Origin: Paracentrotus lividus
Taxonomy: Eukaryota; Echinodermata; Echinoidea; Camarodonta; Echinidae
Assembly (NCBI GenBank): GCA_940671915.1
Contig: CALNVZ010000641.1
Location: 3,413,238 to 3,477,237, forward strand
Direction: 5' to 3'
DNA: 64,000 nt
Shown: piece after piece, positions 47,701-52,661 of the stretch
Numbering within the stretch: position 1 is the stretch's first letter
Layout: each line of letters opens with the position of its first letter
Notes under the pieces: model-generated
Database searches by the model: none
What the model saw: only the letters and a program-made list of their open reading frames with translations
What the model was told of the DNA's origin: nothing
Translations under genes and position numbers: made by a program

Positions 47701-50700
47701 GTGAAAATACTGTTTTCTCACCCAAAACATGGTTTGTTATTACTTAAAAACATTGCAATAGTGTTCAATATGTTGGCATCTCTGTTATTAACCCTTGTAC
47801 ATTGTATATACATTCATATGTACATGTACAGTAGCTGATTGCAATCGATTGAGTGCAGTTGTGCACAAAGTGAATGGGGATGATGTCATTTGATTGCAAT
47901 CAACTGTAACATTGATCTCAAGCGGTACTGTTTAGAATAGATAATCATTATAAAAATGGGATAGATAATTATCTACACCTATCTTTCTCTTCACTCTAGT
48001 CTCCAGCCCCATCAATGTAGGCTCTCTACAGCCCAGTGGTATCTCTAAAGCTTCAGGGTTCAAGCCTCATAGAACGTTCACTCCCCTCGGTTGTCTTGTC
48101 ACTCTTGTTTGAAAATGACCGTATTTATTATTAACCATGTACATGAATGTATAAATTTGATAGATATTATAATAGAAAATATAACTATCTACAATCTACA
48201 TGTATACCTATCTTTCTCTACACTGTAGTATCAAGCCCCATCAATGTAGGATGTCTGCAGCCCAGTGGTATCTCTAAAGCCTCAGGGTTCAAACCTCATA
48301 GAACGTTCACACCCCTTGGTGAAGAAGAGATCATGGAAGGGCACCTGGTTGGACTCGATGCTGAATTTGTTTCCCTTAATCAGGTACAGGAATATGCTTT
48401 TATTATTGTTATTATTATTTATTCTGCAAAGAAAGATACAAGGAACAATGCATTTCAGTATAAAGAATACGAAATAAGAAATATCAAACATTGGAACACT
48501 AGGGACATAAAAATTAACTAAATTACTGTGGCATAAAGCCTCCTGTCCCAATTTCAATGGTTAATTTACAGGATATGAATAAATAAACAATAATAAAGTA
48601 CAAGTAGTGTAAAGAAATGCAACATTCGATATCTTCTTATCATATCCACATATTCATAGTATAATGTAATAATTATGAATTTCATATACATTTCATATGT
48701 ATTTGTTTTTCTTCATATTTTTTGGTCAAAATTGTAATATTGTATGCATGTCTATTTGTAATCCGAATTATATTTGTATGTATTTTAAATTTGTAAATAT
48801 ATTGTTGCAATTAATTTCATATCATGTCTAGGTACAGGTCTTGTGTTTTCTACCAGGCCACCGACGCCTATGTGCGGGCTTTCAAATATTGAGACAGCTG
48901 GCAGCTATTAAACTCTGGGCATTGAAAACAATGACCCACATAACATGTACATTTATAAGTAGGAAATTATCAGTGAAAAGTCTATGTATCAAATGAAGTT
49001 TGTTTCAATGTTATTTAGGAAGAGGCTGAAATCCGTAGCGATGGAACACGTTCTACAATCAAGCCGAGTCAGATGTCTGTGGCAAGGATTACATGCGTCC
49101 GAGGGCAAGGTGATCTAGAGGGGGAGCCCTTCATCGATGACTATATCTCAACACAAGAACAGGTGAGGAATATATTACTGCGTACTGTGCACTTAACCCT
49201 CTTGGGTCAAAGGGGCACTGCTTGATGGAATGGAGTACAAAGCAAGGTCCCCGCCCAAAATTGGGATAAATGGAGAAATATCAGTTGTACCATGGTGTTT
49301 CTCCATTTATCCCGGTTGTGGGCAAGGACCTGGCTTTGAACAAATTTCAAATACACTGCGATTCTGTCAGTCCATCTGTTTTTTTTACCTTCCTCATATA
49401 AAGAAGAAAATAATGTAAGAAATGAAGGCCTATATCCAAAGCAATAAAAATCTTCTTTGTATAATTTCTAAATGCCCCCTAAATGTCCAAGGATTGTAAA
49501 TAAATTGTGCCGCCAGTTACCTGGATGCATCGTATCTTTCAAACACTTCATCACCCTGAAGGCCACATACATGTACCTGAAGCTTTGAGTTTAAATGTTT
49601 TGGCCAAACATTTTGTGTACTAGTCCCATACATGTATTCCTGTGTAATCTGCAGGTTATGGACTATTTGACAAGATTCTCTGGTATCAAGCCTGGTGATC
49701 TTGATGCTACGATATCCTCTAAAAACCTCACCACCCTGAATGCCAGCTTTCTGAAACTTCCAGTTAAAATGTTTTGGCCGAACGTTTTTGTGTTGTCCCA
49801 TAAATGTATTTCTGTGTCTTTAACATTATGCAGGTTGTGGACTATTTGACAAGGTTCTCTGGGATCAAGCCGGGTGACCTTGATGCTACAATATCTTCCA
49901 AACACCTCACCACCTTGAAGGCCACCTACCTCAAGCTTCGATACCTCCTGGACCGGGGTGCCATCTTTGTAGGTCATGGACTCCGAAAAGATTTCAGGGT
50001 CATCAATCTCTTGGTAAGTTTATTGGTAAATTGCCACCTAAACCAACTTTGACTAATGCCCATTCGGTATCATCCTACATGGTCTAATTCCATTTCATCT
50101 ACAACCATGCAGTACTAGGGTAAGTGTATTTACCAGTTGGTCTAAACACCACTTTGCCTATTTTCCATTTCATCTTATTCCCATTTCGTCTAATGTCCAG
50201 TTCATCATACACTGCCCTCCAAAAGTTTGGGTACACCTGATGTCAGCTCTGTTTTGGATCATTTTGAGGCATTTTATGTCCAGTATTTCAGCTCAAATGA
50301 TGTTTATGTTAAAAAAATACATTATGCAACCAATAAACTTACAATTACCACGCCAAGTCTCCTTGGAATTTAGATATTACTCAAAAATATGCAAAAAGTG
50401 CAAAATCGTGATTTTGCACTAATTCATTCTGTCAAAATCAATTATTGAAAAAAAGAAGATATCTCGGCTAATAATGGTCCGATCAATGTAAAATTTTGCA
50501 TGTATGTTGAGGCACATGTAAAATATAATACTGTATTCTTTGTTTTTATTTTGAGACAACAATTTATTAATTACGCAAATTTATGCAAATTAAAGGTCTA
50601 TTTTCAGAAATTTATAAATATTTTGTTTTTAAAATTGCTATGAAACCAATTTTTTGTTAAAAGTTCCTGAGTATAATAGCCAACAACATTATGATTAAAA

Positions 50701-52661
50701 AGTTGGACTTTCTCATGAATTCCTTTGTATTCTTTTGTTTTATTACTTTCTATTGTTTTCAATTGTTTATATTTTTATGTATTTCGCAATTTTTTTGGCT
50801 CTGTTATGTTTCTGAAATGTACCTTGATTGATTTCAAGATATTCAAGATGATGCTTTCTGTTGTAGAGCAATTCAGGTGAATGGTGCATTCAGTACACAA
50901 ATGGGCAATAATTGAATTTTTCAATATATTAAAACTTTCATAATTACAAGTCAAAACAATGGTTCCTTAATTAATAACTATTTATATAGAGACTGAATAA
51001 TGACTGTTCTGACTGGGGGAGGGGTAGATAAACTGCTGTTAGACCAAGTGGATATAAACCAGTTTATAGTATCATCATAATTGTATCTCTTTTGCTTTCT
51101 CTCTCCATCTCTGTTCCCTGTTTTCCTCTTTCTTCCATCCTTCTCCCTCTTTCTCTCTTTCCCACGCTCCTTTCTTTCTTTCCTATCTTTCTCTCTCTCT
51201 CTCTCACACTCTCTTTCTCTTCCTCTCTCTCACGCTCCATTCTTTCTTTCCTCTCTTTGTCTCTCTTATTCTCTCTCCTCCATTAGTTCTCTCTGCAAAT
51301 TGGTAGCAACTTTATTTTTCTCAATGCTTCATCCATTCGAAAAAGAGTGTTAAAAAGTAAACAATAAACATCGTGTGAATGAAAATGTTGAAATGCATCA
51401 AGGCATTTAATAATCAAGTGTGAATGAAAATGTTTAGAGTGATGAGTGTTTTCATTCAATATCTTATTAATGGATATAGGCTTAACAGAATAAAATCTTT
51501 TGGTGTGTTTATCAAGTTTGCCATCAGTATAAAATTATCAAACGAAACCCCAAAATGTCAATTTATATTGGAATTGGTAATAATACATGTAGATCATTAT
51601 TTACTTGACCATTGCACAATGAAGACCTTTGTTTATTTAAAAAAAAAGGGAAAAAAAGTTCTTATTCATGAATGAACAGATTTTTAATTTTACAGTGACT
51701 ACTTCACTTTCTGCTTGTGTATAGTGTGTATTTCATAGCATTCTCACAACATATTGATGCAAAAACTTATAAATTGAATAATTAATCTGATTTGATTATG
51801 CTTTAGGTGGATCATCGTCAAATTGTTGATACAGCTGCATTGTACAACCTTCCCAAGCAAAGAATCGTCTCTCTTAAATTCCTGGCATGGTATTTCCTAG
51901 GTGAGTTGATGTTGCTAACCTCTTTGTGACCCACTGGCATCTAGCAAAATGGAAATGCTCTGAAGATATAAGCTTTCAAAATGAAAGTGCTCTAAAGATA
52001 ATTTTTTGAAGGCTCTTTTTTCTGCCGCCTCAAATCCACCGATAAGTTGCAGGTTACACTACAGAGGATATACATTTGCAGGAGTAGCACTTTATTCAAT
52101 TATTGACCGTTCTTCTTGCAATTTGATATTCAATTTGGTTATGCTCCAGTAAACTATATTTTTTAAAATATACAAATGGAAAGCTTGGAATCTTTAGATT
52201 CAGAAAATACACATTTACTTGGTGGGGGTAGTTTTCCAGGGGGGGGGGTACATGTAGTTGTCCAGATGGTAATTGTCCTAGAACTCCTTTAATTCAGTTA
52301 GTGAAAAAATTAAGTGTCTGCATAATTATAATGATTACCCCCTGGGCAACTACCCCTACCCTATTTCTGGGGGTAGTTGTCCTGGGGGTTGTTATCTTTG
52401 GGGTAATTGTCCAGGGGGTGATCGTCCTGATACGATTATATGAGAAGATAAAAGATTTCACCCCTTTTTTTCTTCCCAGGAATAAACATCCAGTCTGAAT
52501 CCCACGACAGTATTGAGGATGCCTACACAGCCCTGAGGCTCTACAAGAAATACCTGATACTGAAAGAAGAAGCAGAGGATGAAAAAGAATGGGAGTCACA
52601 GCTGAAGAAGATGTACGAAGAAGGAAGAAAGCACAAGTGGAAAGTACCAGGAACTGAATGA
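21551..52661 (+). CDS. PAN2: PAN2, catalytic subunit of the PAN2-PAN3 poly(A) nuclease
   Basis: Twenty-seven coding exons give about 1225 residues, close to human PAN2 at about 1200. The order is: N-terminal WD40 region (exons 2-9), linker (10-11), inactive ubiquitin-hydrolase-like domain (12-22) and an RNase-T/DEDD exonuclease (23-27). Catalytic residues are visible: Asp and Glu in GLDAEF, Asp in KDFRVIN, His and Asp in HDSIEDA. The hydrolase domain has IPNAYCN where an active protease would have its Cys box, as in other PAN2 proteins. PAN2 with PAN3 shortens mRNA poly(A) tails in the cytoplasm as the first step of decay. Oddities: partial exon copies beside many exons, a CCCH finger in exon 19, and about nine one-base frame breaks confined to the exons between 24.8 and 30.6 kb. 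Confidence 0.97.
21688..21706. repeat. GC-rich hairpin 2
   Basis: CCCGTCGC, loop TTC, GCGACGGG: a perfect 8-base stem just before the diverged third repeat copy. Confidence 0.8.
21958..21981. repeat. GC-rich hairpin 3
   Basis: GCGGCGCCGC occurs twice around TCCG. Each half is itself palindromic. It closes the third repeat copy, in the same relative place as hairpin 1. Confidence 0.8.
24724..24897 (+). CDS. PAN2: PAN2 exon 2
   Basis: The acceptor CCAAG ends at 24723 and the donor GTTAGT starts at 24898. It reads [20 protein letters not shown] and on to GMGAVGT. A one-base loss near 24812 then moves the reading to [20 protein letters not shown] and VVEDYVN. The N-terminal part parallels human GLAEYAPAMHSAL. 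Confidence 0.7.
25392..25526. mobile_element. 135 bp MITE family (GGACTTGTC), copy 1
   Basis: GGGGGCGTTTCATCAAAGGA at the left faces TCCTTTCATGAAATGCCCCC. Inner words GACGTTTTATCCGACAAA and GATAAACGTCCGACAAGTC are also inverted. It lies between PAN2 exons 2 and 3. Confidence 0.85.
25660..25804 (+). CDS. PAN2: PAN2 exon 3, start of WD40 region
   Basis: It encodes [28 protein letters not shown], then after an apparent one-base loss near 25771 [14 protein letters not shown]. Human has MEGVYSELHSVV and FDLHEEMLWVGSHGG. The donor is GTAAGA. Confidence 0.82.
25816..25937. mobile_element. 135 bp MITE family, copy 2
   Basis: This copy is in the opposite orientation to copy 1, 12 bases after the donor of PAN2 exon 3: GTTTATAAGC-type core, AGCAAATTTTGTCGGATAAA and right end GATGAAATGCCCCC. 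The two neighbours can pair with each other. Confidence 0.85.
26027..26289. mobile_element. MITE with GAATTCACAAAGG ends
   Basis: GGCACGGAATTCACAAAGGT at the left faces TCCTTTGTGAATTCGGGCC at the right. The TTCACAAAGGTGGA word also occurs inside. The end resembles the MITE at 14.9 kb. Confidence 0.7.
26583..26755 (+). CDS. PAN2: PAN2 exon 4, WD40
   Basis: It aligns with human GHATSFFG through LIIFDY. Visible blocks are [24 protein letters not shown] and [20 protein letters not shown] plus [11 protein letters not shown]. They lie in different frames because of three single-base changes, near 26587, 26617 and 26661. Confidence 0.8.
27785..27986 (+). CDS. PAN2: PAN2 exon 5, WD40
   Basis: Blocks [46 protein letters not shown] and CCGEPTGH align in order with human DENEDMHSLLLTDSSTLLVG and on to FCGHTSG. 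Three frame breaks (about 27812, 27870 and 27938) interrupt it. The donor is GTAAGG. Two partial copies follow in the intron. Confidence 0.8.
28098..28289 (+). repeat. two partial copies of PAN2 exon 5 end
   Basis: Bases 28098-28137 and 28228-28289 repeat the end of exon 5 plus the first 60 or so intron bases, including CAACCGGACATGTAAGG and GATCTGATTAGATTTTGGAG. The second copy carries RFICC-EPTGH with an in-frame stop. Confidence 0.8.
28711..28830 (+). CDS. PAN2: PAN2 exon 6, WD40
   Basis: The acceptor CTACAG ends at 28710. Forty codons [20 protein letters not shown] to ITCGFERE match human VSLRDLRTFKVEHEFDAFSG to ACGFS. The donor could be 28831 (GTTAGT) or 28835 (GTAACG); the second gives a better phase match to exon 7. 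Confidence 0.9.
29003..29744. mobile_element. 750 bp non-autonomous element, copy 2
   Basis: It is colinear with 11978-12738 and has the same terminal inverted ATGTGGTCAT word and the same spaced GTCGTGTCACTCAC motifs (29356, 29541, 29711). It sits in the PAN2 intron after the exon ending at 28830. Confidence 0.75.
29860..30671 (+). repeat. five tandem copies of PAN2 exon 7 start
   Basis: The acceptor word ACAGGTTAGGAACCTTGAGC (with variants) recurs at about 29863, 30035, 30217, 30363 and 30528, spaced 146-182 bases. Each is followed by AATAGGTTTCTTCAGGTATT-like sequence. Only the fifth continues into the full exon. Confidence 0.9.
30528..30671 (+). CDS. PAN2: PAN2 exon 7, WD40
   Basis: It encodes [11 protein letters not shown], then, after a one-base loss at about 30571, [20 protein letters not shown] and [13 protein letters not shown]. 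Human reads ACDRFLKVYDLRMMRAITPL and FIPTYTSRLAIIS. The upstream partial copy at 30241-30262 keeps the base missing here. The acceptor may be at 30527 or 30532. Confidence 0.85.
31715..31859 (+). CDS. PAN2: PAN2 exon 8, WD40
   Basis: The acceptor CCCCAG ends at 31714. It encodes [20 protein letters not shown] through FGDSGG, matching human SGQCQFCEPTGLANPADIF and FGDSEG. The donor is GTAAAG. The frame is intact. Confidence 0.95.
32401..32724 (+). mobile_element. tRNA-derived SINE, full-length-looking
   Basis: The head has A-box-like GTAGTCTAGTGGTC and B-box GGTCATGGGTTCGACCC. The body has GGTACCTGGTAGGAATGG, and the tail has GTAAAGTGCTTAGAGATG, GATATATAAATTATAA and ATT repeats. It lies directly before the acceptor of PAN2 exon 9. 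Confidence 0.8.
32747..32826 (+). CDS. PAN2: PAN2 exon 9, end of WD40 region
   Basis: It encodes [20 protein letters not shown] then TEFAEP, matching human CVHLWTDSPEPSFNPYSRE and TEFALP. The donor is GTAAGT. Confidence 0.95.
33474..33601 (+). CDS. PAN2: PAN2 exon 10, linker
   Basis: It encodes [20 protein letters not shown] then [17 protein letters not shown]. The LLSDWP word is shared with human. In known PAN2-PAN3 structures this linker contacts PAN3. Confidence 0.93.
33661..33830. mobile_element. MITE with TGTTTCACCAAGTCG ends, copy 1
   Basis: GGCTGTGTTTCACCAAGTCG, TTCATAAGTTATGAATGAC at the left; GTCATTCGTAACTT and GGTGAAACACCATCC at the right. A related copy is at 54262-54442. Confidence 0.75.
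34307..34605 (+). repeat. two partial copies of PAN2 exon 11 start
   Basis: Copies begin at 34307 and 34520, each with acceptor, [20 protein letters not shown] and YAPxxGG. They then break into an identical TCCATGAAACAATAAGATCA tail. With the true exon at 34730 the spacing is 213 and 210 bases. Confidence 0.92.
34730..34902 (+). CDS. PAN2: PAN2 exon 11, linker
   Basis: It encodes [40 protein letters not shown] and a Gly/Lys/Ser-rich end. Human has RAPPVDAEILRTMKKVGFIG and LRNQIPYRLKE. The donor is GTAAGT. Confidence 0.95.
34990..35320 (-). mobile_element. LINE reverse-transcriptase 3' fragment
   Basis: On the minus strand, [20 protein letters not shown] followed by [13 protein letters not shown] is the familiar C-terminal block of CR1/L2-type non-LTR retrotransposon polyproteins (F..APKLWN.LP). 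It is a 5'-truncated insertion in a PAN2 intron. Confidence 0.75.
35439..35541. repeat. TC-rich microsatellite
   Basis: (TCTC)n with interruptions forms an unusually long polypyrimidine tract directly before the acceptor of the PAN2 exon at 35543. Confidence 0.9.
35543..35706 (+). CDS. PAN2: PAN2 exon 12, start of pseudo-hydrolase domain
   Basis: It encodes [20 protein letters not shown] then [20 protein letters not shown] and AYCNSMLQ. It is very close to human KKYRKVTIKYSKLGLEDFDF. The AYCNSMLQ block replaces the active Cys box of true ubiquitin hydrolases. Confidence 0.97.
36119..36362. mobile_element. tRNA-derived SINE, diverged copy
   Basis: It has AGTCTAGTGGCCTAGTCTTC-like head traces and the tail GTAAAGTGCTTAGAGATG, GCGCTATATAAAT and an ATT repeat, as in the SINE at 32.4 kb. 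Confidence 0.65.
36376..36504 (+). CDS. PAN2: PAN2 exon 13
   Basis: It encodes [20 protein letters not shown] then [19 protein letters not shown]. Human has VLYFLEPVRCLIQNHLCQKE and FCLACELGFLFHMLDLSRG. It has 43 whole codons. Confidence 0.97.
36611..36674 (+). repeat. partial copy of PAN2 exon 13 end
   Basis: It repeats TGTGAGATGAGCTTCCTATT through CAAACCTGCCAG and the donor GTGAGA, 170 bases after the true exon end. Confidence 0.9.
36721..36893. mobile_element. MITE with AAGCAAATAATCACC termini
   Basis: AAGCAAATAATCACC at the left faces GGTGATTATTTGCTT at the right. Inner words TGATCCAGATGA, CTATCACTTC and AAACTGGATAAGCTATC also have inverted partners. Confidence 0.7.
37380..37690 (-). 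mobile_element. LINE 3' fragment
   Basis: On the minus strand, [20 protein letters not shown], a stop, then [11 protein letters not shown] is a decayed C-terminus of a CR1/L2-like reverse transcriptase protein, followed by an A/T-rich tail. Confidence 0.65.
37737..37886 (+). CDS. PAN2: PAN2 exon 14
   Basis: It encodes [20 protein letters not shown] then [20 protein letters not shown] and [10 protein letters not shown]. Human has [20 protein letters not shown] and LARLIQRWNRFILTQLHQ. Confidence 0.97.
38212..38337 (+). CDS. PAN2: PAN2 exon 15, acidic/basic insert
   Basis: Forty-two codons with runs of Glu/Gly then Lys ([16 protein letters not shown]) end in [12 protein letters not shown]. The last block matches human GDSVIGQLFSCE. 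The low-complexity part differs from human. Confidence 0.92.
38626..38715. repeat. GAT trinucleotide repeat
   Basis: About 30 GAT units with a few substitutions give Asp-rich and His-rich open frames on the two strands. Neither is a gene. Confidence 0.9.
39028..39223. mobile_element. MITE with AATAATTATAATAATAATGG termini
   Basis: The left end, up to GGCTTCTTCA, is inverted at the right as TGAAGAAGTC plus ATTATCATTATAATAATTAT. It lies within the PAN2 intron before the exon at 39382. Confidence 0.75.
39382..39481 (+). CDS. PAN2: PAN2 exon 16
   Basis: It encodes [20 protein letters not shown] then [13 protein letters not shown]. The CxxC pair corresponds to human CSLCRCGSETVRASST. Confidence 0.95.
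40039..40229. mobile_element. TACTGTATTCG MITE family, copy 2 (5' truncated)
   Basis: It has TTCGCGCGAAG, GTGCGAATTTAAAAACC and the right end GCGAATACAGTA, matching copies at 15.8 and 43.6 kb. The left terminus is not intact. Confidence 0.65.
40371..40486 (+). CDS. PAN2: PAN2 exon 17
   Basis: It encodes [20 protein letters not shown] then [18 protein letters not shown]. Human has FAQVLKRSICLDQNTQAWCD and TCEKYQPT. The donor is GTATGT. Four partial copies follow. Confidence 0.95.
40487..41060 (+). repeat. four tandem copies of PAN2 exon 17 second half
   Basis: Units of about 142-150 bases each hold intron start, GTGTTAGTGGCARTGC and the coding block [20 protein letters not shown]. Coding parts lie at 40563-40628, 40705-40770, about 40858-40921 and about 41003-41050. 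The first two have an AG just before and a GTATGT donor just after 66 bases. The last is truncated. Confidence 0.93.
41854..41952 (+). CDS. PAN2: PAN2 exon 18
   Basis: It encodes [20 protein letters not shown] then [13 protein letters not shown], matching human IRHLPDILVINCEVNSSKE and ADFWRMQAE. The donor is GTGAGG. Confidence 0.95.
42251..42299 (+). repeat. partial copy of PAN2 exon 18 start
   Basis: GTTACAAGAGACTGCCTAAG then AGACTGCCTGATGTTATCAC and AATTAACTG repeat the [11 protein letters not shown] stretch about 380 bases downstream, with an internal 14-base direct duplication. Confidence 0.8.
42754..42878 (+). CDS. PAN2: PAN2 exon 19, with CCCH zinc finger
   Basis: It encodes [19 protein letters not shown], then [16 protein letters not shown] (bases 42811-42858) and DVQMGPE. 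The spacing C-x5-C-x4-C-x3-H is that of CCCH zinc fingers, which often bind RNA. I do not recall this finger in human PAN2. The exon is in frame on both sides with canonical splice sites. Confidence 0.93.
42958..43130. mobile_element. SINE fragment (3' part)
   Basis: GTAAGGGCTGCCATATGTAA, GAACAGGTGTCAGAAAGA and TATAAAGCATTTAGAGATGA follow the order of the SINE at 32.5-32.7 kb. The tRNA-like head is missing. Confidence 0.75.
43180..43283 (+). mobile_element. LINE reverse-transcriptase 3' fragment
   Basis: Plus-strand codons [20 protein letters not shown] then [10 protein letters not shown] match the closing block of L2/CR1-like proteins. The tail, with GACGCTTTATAAATCAT at about 43484-43500, lies beyond an inserted MITE. 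Confidence 0.7.
43284..43422. mobile_element. 135 bp MITE family, copy 3
   Basis: GGGGGGACATTTCATCAAAG at the left and CTTTCATGAAACGCCCCC at the right; core TAGCTTATAACAGTTTGTCG. It is inserted within a LINE fragment. Confidence 0.85.
43525..43618 (+). CDS. PAN2: PAN2 exon 20
   Basis: It encodes [20 protein letters not shown] then [11 protein letters not shown], the counterpart of human NVWLPFSIRMKMTKNKGLDV. The donor is GTAAGT. Confidence 0.93.
43637..43871. mobile_element. TACTGTATTCG MITE family, copy 3
   Basis: Complete inverted ends TACTGTATTCG and CGAATACAGTA bound the copy, which begins 18 bases after the PAN2 donor at 43619. The open frame across it is not a gene. Confidence 0.75.
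44085..44300 (+). repeat. two partial copies of PAN2 exon 21 start
   Basis: GGAGACACGGTGGATGATGT at 44085 and GGAGACAGAGTAGAATGATG at 44268 repeat the start of exon 21 with preceding intron (TTATTTGAATGTTTCAATRT). The second has a one-base insertion and stops. Confidence 0.88.
44305..44515. repeat. dispersed repeat, copy 2
   Basis: This is the partner of 10690-10905, colinear with many substitutions. It ends just before the acceptor of PAN2 exon 21. Confidence 0.6.
44533..44676 (+). CDS. PAN2: PAN2 exon 21
   Basis: It encodes [20 protein letters not shown] then [20 protein letters not shown] and KTYHKRKE. Human has VYVYDLMATVVHILDSRTGG and SLVAHIKVGETYHQRKE. Confidence 0.97.
44684..45734. 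mobile_element. piggyBac-like MITE, outer
   Basis: TTAACCCTTTAGCAACT at the left faces AGGTGCTAAAGGGTTAA at the right. CAGTTTACTCACTA also pairs with TAGTGAGTAAGCTG inward. TTAA at both borders and the CCCT start are the piggyBac pattern. A second element is inserted inside at 44900-45660. Confidence 0.75.
44900..45660. mobile_element. piggyBac-like MITE, inner
   Basis: TTAACCCTAAAAAGACTGGG at the left faces CCCAGTCTTTTTAGGGTTAA at the right. A sub-terminal GGGGCTCATTCAGCCCC hairpin occurs at both ends in opposite orientation. TTAA duplication and CCCTA termini match piggyBac elements. No transposase is present. Confidence 0.85.
46317..46793. mobile_element. TTAA-flanked element with AGGGAT ends
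   Basis: TTAAAGGGATTAAG at the left and ATCCCTTTAA at the right give a TTAA duplication with short inverted ends. The interior is 0.47 kb without an open frame. Confidence 0.55.
46894..47044 (+). CDS. PAN2: PAN2 exon 22, end of hydrolase-like domain
   Basis: It encodes [40 protein letters not shown] and [10 protein letters not shown]. Human has GVTHQQWYLFNDFLIEPIDK and FDMNWKVPAILYYVKR. The donor is GTAAGT. Confidence 0.97.
47128..47402 (+). mobile_element. tRNA-derived SINE
   Basis: The head has box A-like GTGGCCTAGTGGTTAGAGC, a CAT anticodon-like position and box B GAGTTCGAATCCCAGC. A non-tRNA body and an (ACAGAA)n-type tail follow. The acceptor stem does not pair well, so it is not a tRNA gene. 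It sits between exon 22 and its partial copy. Confidence 0.8.
47418..47525 (+). repeat. partial copy of PAN2 exon 22 end
   Basis: TTCAACTTAGATTGGAAGGT through CATGACATTACAAGTAAGAT repeats the last 77 bases of exon 22 and its donor. The preceding ATTGTGACATCACAAG also occurs just after the true exon. Confidence 0.9.
48000..48090 (+). repeat. partial copy of PAN2 exon 23 start
   Basis: The acceptor and CCAGCCCCATCAATGTAGG through CATAGAACGTTCACTCCCCT repeat the first two thirds of exon 23, 229 bases upstream. It then breaks into an end of the 750 bp transposon family. Confidence 0.9.
48091..48122. mobile_element. right-end fragment of the 750 bp element family
   Basis: GTCTTGTCACTCTTGTTTGA and the following AAATGACC match the right terminus of the elements at 12.7 and 29.7 kb. 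The fragment starts exactly where a partial PAN2 exon copy (48000-48090) loses similarity to the true exon. Confidence 0.5.
48229..48383 (+). CDS. PAN2: PAN2 exon 23, start of exonuclease
   Basis: It encodes [20 protein letters not shown] then [20 protein letters not shown] and [11 protein letters not shown]. The Asp and Glu of LDAEF are the first two metal ligands of the DEDD nuclease. Confidence 0.97.
49019..49162 (+). CDS. PAN2: PAN2 exon 24, exonuclease
   Basis: It encodes [20 protein letters not shown] then [20 protein letters not shown] and DYISTQEQ, almost identical to human over the whole 48 codons. Confidence 0.98.
49516..49800 (+). repeat. two partial copies of PAN2 exon 25
   Basis: Bases about 49516-49585 are a decayed copy of the exon middle. 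Bases 49655-49768 start with an acceptor and encode [20 protein letters not shown] then [16 protein letters not shown] before running into intron-like sequence. The spacing is about 180 bases, and the sequence between copies is also repeated. Confidence 0.92.
49834..50013 (+). CDS. PAN2: PAN2 exon 25, exonuclease
   Basis: It encodes [40 protein letters not shown] and [20 protein letters not shown]. The Asp in KDFRVIN is the third DEDD ligand. It has 60 whole codons with donor GTAAGT. Confidence 0.98.
50213..50260. mobile_element. possible Tc1/mariner-type terminus
   Basis: ACACTGCCCTCCAAAAGTTT then GGGTACACC resembles Tc1/mariner terminal repeats. I did not find the opposite end, so this is either truncated or coincidental. 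Confidence 0.3.
51081..51290. repeat. CT-rich low-complexity tract
   Basis: Imperfect CTCTTT/CTTTC repeats give Ser/Leu/Phe-rich spurious open frames in the intron between PAN2 exons 25 and 26. Confidence 0.85.
51807..51900 (+). CDS. PAN2: PAN2 exon 26, exonuclease
   Basis: It encodes [20 protein letters not shown] then [11 protein letters not shown], matching human VLDTVYLFHMPRKRMISLRF and LAWYFLD. Confidence 0.97.
52368..52429. repeat. G-rich 15-base minisatellite
   Basis: Units GGGGGTAGTTGTCCT, GGGGGTTGTTATCTT, TGGGGTAATTGTCCA and GGGGGTGATCGTCCT occur in a row, about 50 bases before the last acceptor. Related words occur at 52221-52275. Four G-runs could in principle form a quadruplex. 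Confidence 0.75.
52480..52661 (+). CDS. PAN2: PAN2 exon 27 (last), exonuclease end
   Basis: It encodes [59 protein letters not shown] and TGA at 52659-52661. His and Asp of HDSIEDA complete the active site. Human ends with LYEKGRKMDWKVPEPEG in the same place. Confidence 0.98.

Noticed and set aside
51081..51353. Ser/Leu/Phe-rich plus-strand frames
   Set aside because: Low-complexity CT tract in a PAN2 intron.
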